From Clostridiales bacterium (lineage in GTDB: Bacteria > Bacillota > Clostridia > Oscillospirales > CAG-272), in the NCBI GenBank assembly GCA_012511425.1, contig JAAZGC010000011.1:1-7932 (forward strand): a stretch of DNA of 7,932 nt. The letters are read 5' to 3'. The position numbers were made by a program, and so were the translations under genes. A model generated the notes under the pieces. That model searched no databases. It was not told the DNA's origin and was given only the letters and a program-made list of their open reading frames with translations. Shown one piece after another: positions 1 through 5,481 of this stretch (position 1 is the stretch's first letter; every line of letters begins with the position of its first letter).

Positions 1-433
1 ATCTACAATAGATACCGATGATTCAATTGTTTGCTGCGCACGACGCTTCAGCGCTTGAATTTCCGGCGATTCATTTAATTCAAAGTCCATATCGGCGACA
101 TTAGAATAAAAGTCCACGCTAAACGCTCATTCAAGTGATAGACTATAAATTACAATTTTTTATATAACAAAATATGAATGACTTCATTAATAATCGGGGC
201 TGAACATAATGCGATTATATAGTACATAACGAATAATAACCGCTGTTCGGTTAATAATTCGTCAATTATCAAGCCCGGAAATATTGCGTAAACAAGCGGA
301 AGAATAGAATCGAGAACAGCAACAAACAATTTTAAAAAGATGTATTTTTTCCGTCAGGCTTTTTCCAGACAGATGCAAACATATACTTGGTTGCATCTAA
401 TGTGTTTTTCAAATTTTGCTTTTTCATTTTCAT
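1..433 (-). pseudogene. ABC exporter permease/ATPase, broken N-terminal part
   Basis: Start of an ABC exporter membrane domain, visible only by splicing three minus-strand frames. Frame 1 runs from ATG 433 (or ATG 427) and reads MKMKKQNLKNTLDATKYMF...WKKPDGK. It is lost in a run of six A at 345-350, where a seventh A would restore GKKYIF. Frame 2 (350 to about 117) encodes two hydrophobic helices, KLFVAVLDSILPLVYAIFPG and LLFVMYYIIALCSAPIINEV. It holds an in-frame TAA at 150-152 and reaches HLNERL. Frame 3 (from about 117 to the left edge) gives VDFYSNVADMDFELNESPEI then QALKRRAQ. This matches the acidic stretch after TM2 in ABC exporters (typically D-(L/M)-(D/E)-(F/Y)-E..E-(N/S)-P-E followed by a basic helix). 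One added A at TTA|GC near 118-120 would join frames 2 and 3 as RLSVDFY. The rest of the gene, including the ATPase, lies outside the window. No clear ribosome site precedes the ATG. The substrate cannot be told. Two of the three lesions are one-base losses at A runs, so read errors are a possible alternative to real decay. Confidence 0.78.
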
Positions 434-555
434 TTCACATGTTAATTATAAAATGCAAAACACGATGTTGCGGGATAATAAAGCGGAGAATATCGCCAAA
501 TATATCTGCCGGTTGAAAGTAGGTTTTAAGCTTCAATAGTTTGAGTGGGCTGTGT

Positions 556-1263
556 TTAGCGTTTCTTTTGCAAATTGTGTGTGCTATTTTGTTTATTTTT
601 GCACGAGTTTAACACAAAGTCGGCTATTTCTCCGGGAGTCTCCGCAATCATTTCGGCGCCGTTTTCGAGCAGCACCTCTCTCGGGCGGAAACCCCAGGCG
701 ACTCCGAGCGGGAACATTCCGGCATTGCGGGCGGTCTTCATGTCTACGTCGCTGTCGCCGCAGAAAACCACTTCTTCGGGTGAAAGGCCGAATTGCTCGG
801 CGATATGCAGCGACGCTTCCGGATCGGGCTTAACATTGAAGATGCCGGCGCCGATAATCATATCGAAGGTTCCTTCGGGCAGAAGGTGTGTGAGTATCTT
901 ATGCGACGGAGCGTTCTGCTTGTTTGTGTGGACGAAGAGTTTTATTCCGGCGGCTTTAAGACGAAAAATCATCTCTTCCATGCCATCGTAAAACCGGACA
1001 TTGTCGGCGCAGTGCAGATAATAAAGCGCGTCATAAAGCGCAAAGGCGGTTTCAAATTCAGGGGAGGCATCTTCGATTCCATCGGGCAGCGATTTTAAAA
1101 CGAAGGTGCGCGCGCCGTGGTTTATATTCTGCAGCAGCTCCTCCTCGGTGTTTTTATTATGACCGAGTATGCCCAGCATTGTGTTCATGGAAATCGCAAG
1201 GTCATCGAGGGTATAGCAGAGGGTGCCGTCGAGGTCGAAAATAACAGCTTTATATCGGGGCAT
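556..1263 (-). CDS. HAD-family phosphatase (phosphoglycolate-phosphatase-like)
   Basis: A 235-residue haloacid-dehalogenase-superfamily hydrolase, probably a cytoplasmic phosphomonoesterase. All four HAD motifs are present: FDLDGT at 9-14 (nucleophile D10, acid/base D12), motif II threonine T113 in FVHTN, motif III lysine K145 in KPDP, and motif IV GDSDVD at 169-174 with D170 and D174 for Mg2+. The roughly 100 residues between motifs I and II form an alpha-helical C1 cap, as in Gph/PGMB-type enzymes. Substrate is not determinable; phosphoglycolate or a sugar phosphate are possibilities. ATG 1263 is chosen because AAAGGA lies about 10 bases upstream. A TTG at 1281 in the same frame is only about 8 bases from the predicted transcription start, with no room for a ribosome site. 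The last ~16 residues (SCKNKQNSTHNLQKKR) are a polar, basic tail beyond the usual fold end and lie in AT-richer DNA. No clear terminator follows the stop. Confidence 0.9.
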   Translation of the reverse strand: MPRYKAVIFDLDGTLCYTLDDLAISMNTMLGILGHNKNTEEELLQNINHGARTFVLKSLPDGIEDASPEFETAFALYDALYYLHCADNVRFYDGMEEMIFRLKAAGIKLFVHTNKQNAPSHKILTHLLPEGTFDMIIGAGIFNVKPDPEASLHIAEQFGLSPEEVVFCGDSDVDMKTARNAGMFPLGVAWGFRPREVLLENGAEMIAETPGEIADFVLNSCKNKQNSTHNLQKKR

Positions 1264-1295
1264 TAATATTTGTCCTTTCAAAGGTTATCACTCTT

Positions 1296-1324
1296 ATTAT
1301 ACAACGAAGACGGCAAAATGTCAA
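1296..1324 (-). promoter_or_regulatory. Sigma-A promoter for the HAD phosphatase
   Basis: On the minus strand, -35 TTGACA (1319-1324) and -10 TATAAT (1296-1301) both match the consensus 6/6, with a 17-bp spacer. The predicted start is near 1289, giving a leader of about 25 bases before ATG 1263. No operator-like symmetry was seen. It is back-to-back with the oxidoreductase promoter. Confidence 0.88.
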
Positions 1325-1371
1325 CCTCGGCGGGAGAATTAAAATATTTGCCGGAAAATAGCTCGATACTC

Positions 1372-1400
1372 TTGCAAAATCATGCGGAATGTGTTATCAT
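1372..1400 (+). promoter_or_regulatory. Sigma-A promoter for the Gfo/Idh/MocA gene
   Basis: -35 TTGCAA (4/6) at 1372-1377 and -10 TATCAT (5/6) at 1395-1400, with a 17-bp spacer. The predicted start near 1407 leaves about 44 bases of leader to ATG 1451. This rules out an upstream in-frame ATG at 1382, which falls inside the promoter. Confidence 0.72.
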
Positions 1401-1450
1401 CATATCGAGTTAAACCGAACGTATCACACAAAAAGAAACGAGGTAATAAA

Positions 1451-2581
1451 ATGGGAAAAATCAGAATCGGACTTATCGGCTGCGGCATTATCGGAGAAAG
1501 CCATCTTGCCTGCTATCGTGATCAGGTTCCGGACGCCGAAGTCGTCGCCGTCTGCGAAATTCTGCCGGACAGGCTGAAAGACGTCGCCGACAGGTTCAAC
1601 ATTAAGAAAAGATACACGAACATCGGCAACATGCTCGCCAATCCGGATATCGACCTGATCGACATCTGCCTGCACAACAACTGGCACGCGCCGGTTGCGA
1701 TAGCCGCGATGGAAGCCGGAAAGGACGTCTACTGCGAAAAGCCGATGGCAGGCTCCTATTTCGACGCTAAGGCGATGTACGACTGCTCCGTCCGCACCGG
1801 ACGCAAGCTGCACATTCAGCTCGCCCAGATCTACGCAAACGAAGCGAAGGCCGCCAAGCGCTTCATCGACGCCGGCATGCTCGGCGATATCTATCATATG
1901 CGCAGCTACGGATTCCGCCGCCGCGGCCGTCCTTATGTTGACGGATATGCGCGCAAGGAATTTGTAAACACCAAAACCGCCGGAGGCGGCGCCCTCTTTG
2001 ATATGGGTGTTTACCACATCAGCCAGCTGCTCTGGCTCACCGGCATCCCGAAGCTTGAAAGAGTCTGCGGCCGCACCTACGCAGAACTGCCGATGGACGA
2101 AAAGCGCCGGGAGATTTCCGGATATAACGTCGAAGAACTCGGCACCGGATACGCAACATACGAAGGCGGACTTACGATGGATATCCTTGAGAGCTGGGCG
2201 ATTTACGCGCGTCCCTTCCCGTCAAGCATTATCTGCGGCTCAAAGGGCGGACTTTCGATATCCCCGCTCACCTTCCATTCAGCTATGGAAGACATTCAGT
2301 CGGACACCACCTTCGACCTTTCGCAGTTCGATTATCTGAACCACACCGTTTATCCGGAGATGGCGATGTATGACAACAGCCAGGTCCATCTCGTGGCCGC
2401 GCTGCAGGGCAAGTGCGAGCTGCTACCGACGAGGGAAATCGGCCTTCAGACCCAGCTTGTTCAGGAGGGGATTTACATCTCTACCCGCCTTAACCGCGAA
2501 GTCACGGCGGAGGAAATTGCGAAATATTCCGTCTCGACCGCGCTCGAAGTGCCGAACCTTATAGCTGACGGGAAGGAATGA
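1451..2581 (+). CDS. Gfo/Idh/MocA-family NAD(P)-dependent oxidoreductase
   Basis: A 376-residue cytoplasmic dehydrogenase of the glucose-fructose oxidoreductase/inositol dehydrogenase/MocA family, which oxidises or reduces sugars, inositols and their derivatives with NAD(P). The N-terminal Rossmann fold starts at once (KIRIGLIGCGIIGESH), with the dinucleotide loop GxGxxG at 10-15. The family EKP motif is at 96-98 (K97, catalytic/cofactor lysine). The second domain has GGGALFDMGVYHI at 178-190, supplying D184 and H189 at the positions usual for the active-site Asp and His. Length is normal. ATG 1451 is chosen for its GAGG ribosome site at 1440-1443 and because the Rossmann strand begins at residue 3. 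It is divergent from the HAD phosphatase with its own promoter and has no operon partner downstream on its strand. Substrate unknown: this family cannot be assigned a sugar from motifs alone. Confidence 0.93.
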   Translation: MGKIRIGLIGCGIIGESHLACYRDQVPDAEVVAVCEILPDRLKDVADRFNIKKRYTNIGNMLANPDIDLIDICLHNNWHAPVAIAAMEAGKDVYCEKPMAGSYFDAKAMYDCSVRTGRKLHIQLAQIYANEAKAAKRFIDAGMLGDIYHMRSYGFRRRGRPYVDGYARKEFVNTKTAGGGALFDMGVYHISQLLWLTGIPKLERVCGRTYAELPMDEKRREISGYNVEELGTGYATYEGGLTMDILESWAIYARPFPSSIICGSKGGLSISPLTFHSAMEDIQSDTTFDLSQFDYLNHTVYPEMAMYDNSQVHLVAALQGKCELLPTREIGLQTQLVQEGIYISTRLNREVTAEEIAKYSVSTALEVPNLIADGKE

Positions 2582-2644
2582 GATATCGCGCAGCAACAAC
2601 CGAAACCTGACACCATAACCGAAAAAACGACATAAAACAGAGAA

Positions 2645-2680
2645 GGAGCTGTAGCAAAACTCAAATATTGCTACAGCTCC
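2645..2680. terminator. Strong hairpin between convergent genes, probable two-way terminator
   Basis: Perfect 13-bp inverted repeat: GGAGCTGTAGCAA at 2645-2657 and TTGCTACAGCTCC at 2668-2680, with a 10-base loop. It lies between the plus-strand oxidoreductase (stop 2581) and the minus-strand Ig-like ORF (stop 2772). Read on the minus strand, the stem is followed by the U-rich TTCTCTGTTTTATG. On the plus strand no T-run follows, so it fits best as the terminator of the minus-strand transcript and perhaps acts both ways. Confidence 0.72.
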
Positions 2681-2771
2681 ATACCTTCGGCTTACCAGCC
2701 GCCGGCGTCTGTTATGTATTTACAAAATGTCTTTCGCCGGACGGAGGATATGCCTGTTCCGTGTCTCAGGA

Positions 2772-3392
2772 TTAATAAACGTATGCTCTGTTAGATTCCA
2801 CGGTCTGACCCGATCCGTCTGTAATAATGCAATAAACGGTAAACGGTTCACCGTTATAAAGATCCTGTGCGTAAATTCCCACTTCCAATTCATCGGTCGT
2901 TGAGAAAGATTCGTGGATTTGATAACTATATCCACGCTGGCCATTATACCAATAACGCCATTCATAGGTATACGGACCGTATCCGCCGGAAACCGTAACA
3001 TGGAATCCGAAGAAACTAAAGTTCTCATCCAGTGTCATACTCCCCGGATGCTGCGTCACTTTCAAATCCGGGGCATCGGTGACTTCCGCCGAGTTCGATG
3101 TTACACTCTGACCCGATGAATCGGTGATTTTGCAGTAAACGGTAAAGACGCCGTAGTAATATTGAAGTGTCTGCATATCCACCGTCAGGGTAACGGTGTG
3201 GGTTTTATTGTTTGATGTGTATGTGTCGCTTTCAAACGGCTCGCCACCATACCGATAAAACCATTCATATGTGTAAGGAGCCTTGCCGCCTTCAATCCTG
3301 ACGGTGAAATCGAAATCATCCCAGTCGTCACGAAGCACCGCACTTTTCGGGTGCTCGGTGACATACATAGTATATACTCTGCCCGCCCGCAA
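2772..3392 (-). CDS. Two Ig-like repeats without secretion signal, probable C-terminal fragment
   Basis: About 206 residues made of two homologous Ig-like beta-sandwich repeats. Repeat 1 begins YVTEHPKS (residue 10) and repeat 2 KVTQHPGS (residue 111). Each contains an aromatic/acidic strand, GPYTYEW or APYTYEW (W44, W145), and FTVYCxITDxSGQ (C87, C188), the usual Ig core positions. Such repeats normally sit on secreted surface proteins for adhesion or carbohydrate contact, yet no signal peptide, lipobox, sortase motif or membrane segment is present. The frame opens after a stop near 3402. TTG 3392 (AGAGGAG about 12 bases upstream) and ATG 3368 (no ribosome site) are the only plausible starts, and repeat 1 begins right after the ATG. 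The 5' end overlaps the solute-binding gene in the +1 frame. I infer that this is the C-terminal piece of a longer exported protein separated by a frameshift or deletion. Whether it is translated on its own is unclear. Confidence 0.6.
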   Translation of the reverse strand: MRAGRVYTMYVTEHPKSAVLRDDWDDFDFTVRIEGGKAPYTYEWFYRYGGEPFESDTYTSNNKTHTVTLTVDMQTLQYYYGVFTVYCKITDSSGQSVTSNSAEVTDAPDLKVTQHPGSMTLDENFSFFGFHVTVSGGYGPYTYEWRYWYNGQRGYSYQIHESFSTTDELEVGIYAQDLYNGEPFTVYCIITDGSGQTVESNRAYVY

Positions 3393-4776
3393 TAAGGCGG
3401 CTCAGCTCCTCTGCGATAATCTGCTGCAAAGTGATGTCGGGGCGATTAACAGAGCTGATGCCCTCTATGTATTCCTTGAGATTTTCGGCCTCCTCTCGGC
3501 TGATATGGCCGATGTTGACGGGACTGCCGCCGGGGACGACATAAGTGCTTGCGGCGTCAGCCCCGCGGGCTTTATACGCCTTTTTCATTACTGCGTCGAA
3601 GGCGTCGATATTAACCGGGAATCCGCCGGTGATATTTTCCTGCCGCTTGCGGGAAAGGCAGAATTTAATGAATTCGGCGCACTCGGCTTTTTGATTTGAA
3701 CCGGAGCTTATCGCAAGCTCGTTCTGAACCAAAAGCACCGCCGAGCCGTCTCCGCAGGGGACGCCCGGCAGCGCCATATCGCCGCCGAAATCTCCCGCTT
3801 TTATTTTCCAATAGCTTTCAAATCCCGAAATAACTTCGGCGGAAAGCAATGCTTCGTCATTTTGGAGCATCAGCTGAACTTCTCCCCTTGATGCGATATC
3901 GTTGTCGGCGTTCAGAAGATCATACGGGGATTTTTCCGGCAGCATCATGATGAAATCGAGCATGTCCGTGAATTCCGCGCCGAATTTCGGCTCGTTTGTC
4001 TCTTTGTCGACAAATTTTGCGGACATATAGTTTTCAAAATATATGACGAACTGCTTTCGGTTTATATCCGAAAAGACGGCTCTCCCCGGATGCGCCGCGG
4101 CTAACGCCAGATAGTCTCCGGCTGTGAAACGGTCGGATTTCCCGAGAGTTTCGCTTACAAGGCTTTCTTTTGCGGCAAACGAGAAGAAGCTGAACTGAGT
4201 TATAACTGAATACTGTTTCCCGCCGACCGCCGCGGTAAACGAAGCTTTCCCGTCTTTTACCGCAATGAGCCGGTTTCCCCAAGACATAAAAGCGCCGACG
4301 TTATATACGGTCAGGTTTACAATGCCGTCGGTGCTGTCGGGAAAAGCTTTGATGATTTCGGTTAAATCGACCGACAAAAGCTCCGCGCCGTCCGTCCTTG
4401 CCTTATGAAGCAAACAGACAGCGCCGGTCATGTCTTTGAAACTTTCGCCTATATAACTCCGCTCGACATACCAGAGACAGCCGGCATCATCGGCAAAAAC
4501 CGATTCATATAGGGTATAAAAGGCTCCGGCGGCTTTTGCGGCCGGGAAAACGGCGGAGTTTTTCCCGGCGAAATCAACTGAATGTATCTGCCCGCCGGAT
4601 GGACTGTGTGTTGTATAATAAACCGTACCGCTGTATTCGGAGAAGGAGATTGTTTTTCCGTCGGCGGCAGCCGACAGCGGGGCGGAAATGCGGTAAATGC
4701 CGGGATGCTCCGTGCTTCCCCCGCCGCCGCAGGATAACAAAGGCGAAGCGACGGCAAAAAACAGCACAAGGAGCAA
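3328..4776 (-). CDS. ABC-type solute-binding lipoprotein, probably decayed
   Basis: Open frame of 482 codons for an extracytoplasmic solute-binding lipoprotein of the carbohydrate-uptake type. It opens with a hydrophobic segment (LLVLFFAVASPLLSC) and lipobox LLSC with C16, then Gly-rich GGGGS. Residues ~25-175 look like beta-propeller-type strands (for example SGTVYYTTHSPSG, DDAGCLWYVE). Residues ~184-480 resemble the second half of a binding-protein fold (GGKQYSVITQFSF, KFGAEFTDMLDFIMMLPE, FIKFCLSRKRQE, TLQQIIAEELSRLIAGGQS). Oddities: the in-frame ATG at 4800 has a ribosome site but its fifth codon is TAA, leaving only TTG 4776 without a site. The N-lobe expected between the two parts seems to be missing (junction about 4220-4250). 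The end changes frame into the Ig-like ORF. No permease or ATPase partner is adjacent. I think this is a pseudogene or a gene in decay; a functional rearranged lipoprotein is less likely. Confidence 0.7.
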   Translation of the reverse strand: MLLVLFFAVASPLLSCGGGGSTEHPGIYRISAPLSAAADGKTISFSEYSGTVYYTTHSPSGGQIHSVDFAGKNSAVFPAAKAAGAFYTLYESVFADDAGCLWYVERSYIGESFKDMTGAVCLLHKARTDGAELLSVDLTEIIKAFPDSTDGIVNLTVYNVGAFMSWGNRLIAVKDGKASFTAAVGGKQYSVITQFSFFSFAAKESLVSETLGKSDRFTAGDYLALAAAHPGRAVFSDINRKQFVIYFENYMSAKFVDKETNEPKFGAEFTDMLDFIMMLPEKSPYDLLNADNDIASRGEVQLMLQNDEALLSAEVISGFESYWKIKAGDFGGDMALPGVPCGDGSAVLLVQNELAISSGSNQKAECAEFIKFCLSRKRQENITGGFPVNIDAFDAVMKKAYKARGADAASTYVVPGGSPVNIGHISREEAENLKEYIEGISSVNRPDITLQQIIAEELSRLIAGGQSIYYVCHRAPEKCGAS

Positions 4777-4803
4777 TAAAGCGGATTATAATTTACTCAT
4801 TGA

Positions 4804-4811
4804 CTTCCCCC
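4804..4811 (-). promoter_or_regulatory. Ribosome site of the solute-binding gene, pointing to ATG 4800
   Basis: On the minus strand GGGGGAAG lies three bases before ATG 4800 (GGGGGA core at 7-base-type spacing). It serves MSKL followed by TAA, in the same frame as the lipoprotein. No comparable site precedes TTG 4776, so the natural start is most likely ATG 4800 and the TAA at 4786-4788 a later nonsense change. Confidence 0.5.
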
Positions 4812-4820
4812 GAATCAATC

Positions 4821-4861
4821 AAAAACCGCCGCGGTAAAAATTTAATCTTTCAAAGCGGCGG
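4821..4861 (-). terminator. Rho-independent terminator after the cimA-pgsA operon
   Basis: On the minus strand CCGCCGC (4855-4861) pairs with GCGGCGG (4826-4832) across a long AT-rich loop and is followed by TTTTTGATTG (T-run 4821-4825). It lies 44 bases past the pgsA stop and separates the operon from the solute-binding gene. Confidence 0.68.
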
Positions 4862-4865
4862 CAGT

Positions 4866-4893
4866 ATTTAATCTTAAAACCGGCAAATGTAAA
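4866..4893 (-). promoter_or_regulatory. Possible promoter for the solute-binding gene
   Basis: On the minus strand -35 TTTACA (4888-4893, 5/6) and -10 TTAAAT (4866-4871, 4/6) with a 16-bp spacer. It overlaps the weak pgsA hairpin and lies upstream of the stronger terminator, which would then sit in the leader of this gene. Weak, but it is the only promoter-like site before ATG 4800. Confidence 0.25.
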
Positions 4894-4900
4894 TTTCCGG
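4876..4900 (-). terminator. Weak hairpin just after pgsA
   Basis: On the minus strand CCGGAAAT and ATTTGCCGG pair (4+4 bp with a one-base bulge, loop TTAC) and are followed by TTTTAAG. It begins 5 bases past the pgsA stop. It could be a first, leaky terminator ahead of the stronger one at 4821-4861. Confidence 0.35.
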
Positions 4901-4904
4901 CGTA

Positions 4905-5480
4905 TTATTTGCTCGGGTCGATATGCTTCCAATACGCGCGGAAATAGTCAGCTCCGCTCCAGAGGGTCATAACTGTGGTTGCAGCAAGCAGGATATACGA
5001 AACATACGGGTTTGTAAACGGCAGCAGCACCGGCTCAAGCAGCAGGACGAAGACGGCGACGACCTGAGTAACGGTTTTCACCTTTCCCAGCCATGCGGCG
5101 GCGACGACGACATTCGCCTTTGACGAGACTATCAGTCTAAGACCCGACACCGCGAGTTCACGGAAAACAGTAATTGATGTAGTTATCGCGAGCGCGATGA
5201 CAAGCCCGGTTTCGGCGCGGTCGATCACCATCAGCGAGATGAATGCCGAGATTATCATTACCTTATCCGCCAGCGGGTCCAAAAACTTGCCGAAATCGGT
5301 TATGAGGTTATATTTGCGGGCTATCTTTCCGTCAAGCAGGTCGGTAAGCGCGGTCAGGGCGAAGATAACCGCCGCGACGATGCGGGATATGGTATCTCCG
5401 AAGACGGGAAAGAGCAGGAAGAACATGAAGAAAGGAACCAAAATAATCCTTAAAATGGTGAGTTTGTTCGGAAGATTCAT
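4905..5480 (-). CDS. pgsA: CDP-diacylglycerol-glycerol-3-phosphate 3-phosphatidyltransferase
   Basis: A 191-residue integral membrane enzyme that transfers phosphatidyl from CDP-diacylglycerol to sn-glycerol 3-phosphate, making phosphatidylglycerol phosphate, the first committed step to PG and cardiolipin. The CDP-alcohol phosphotransferase signature is intact: D50-G51-x2-A54-R55-x8-G64-x3-D68-x3-D72, with the extra D47. The N-terminus NLPNKLTILRIILVPFF is typical of PgsA rather than of phosphatidylserine or cardiolipin synthases. Several hydrophobic helices follow (about 9-27, 32-48, 75-86, 91-107, 123-147, 157-172). Length is normal. ATG 5480 has AAAGGAG seven bases upstream, inside the end of cimA, and lies one base past the cimA stop, so the two are probably translationally coupled from the cimA promoter. 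Confidence 0.95.
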   Translation of the reverse strand: MNLPNKLTILRIILVPFFMFFLLFPVFGDTISRIVAAVIFALTALTDLLDGKIARKYNLITDFGKFLDPLADKVMIISAFISLMVIDRAETGLVIALAITTSITVFRELAVSGLRLIVSSKANVVVAAAWLGKVKTVTQVVAVFVLLLEPVLLPFTNPYVSYILLAATTVMTLWSGADYFRAYWKHIDPSK

Positions 5481-5481
5481 G

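Noticed and set aside
142..170. Minus-strand promoter-like TTGTTA, 17 bp, TATAGT
   Set aside because: It falls inside the reading frame of the broken ABC exporter; AT-rich coding DNA gives such matches by chance.
371..398. Inverted repeat AGATGCAA...TTGCATCT as an operator or terminator
   Set aside because: It lies within the coding part of the ABC pseudogene (codons for DATKYMFAS) and is not followed by a T-run.
445..450. Perfect TATAAT on the minus strand before the ABC pseudogene
   Set aside because: No acceptable -35 box, and a start so close to the ATG would leave no leader.
340..516. Plus-strand frame of 58 codons starting MYFFRQAFSR
   Set aside because: No ribosome site; composition is that of an antisense frame, and the minus strand there carries the better-supported ABC exporter sequence.
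1264..1281. Longer HAD phosphatase starting at TTG 1281
   Set aside because: It would begin about 8 bases from the predicted transcription start and would place the AAAGGA ribosome site inside the coding region.
1382..1450. Longer oxidoreductase starting at ATG 1382
   Set aside because: That ATG overlaps the promoter; the Rossmann fold begins at MGKIRIG (1451), which has a GAGG site.
2697..2771. Short minus-strand frame ending CKYITDAGGW, vaguely like the Ig repeat end
   Set aside because: Only about 30 codons between stops; the likeness to YCIITDGSG is too short to claim a third repeat.
150..4788. Alternative genetic code reading TAA as an amino acid, suggested by two in-frame TAA codons
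   Set aside because: TAA is the natural stop of the HAD, pgsA, cimA and Ig-like genes here, and both affected genes carry other lesions too.
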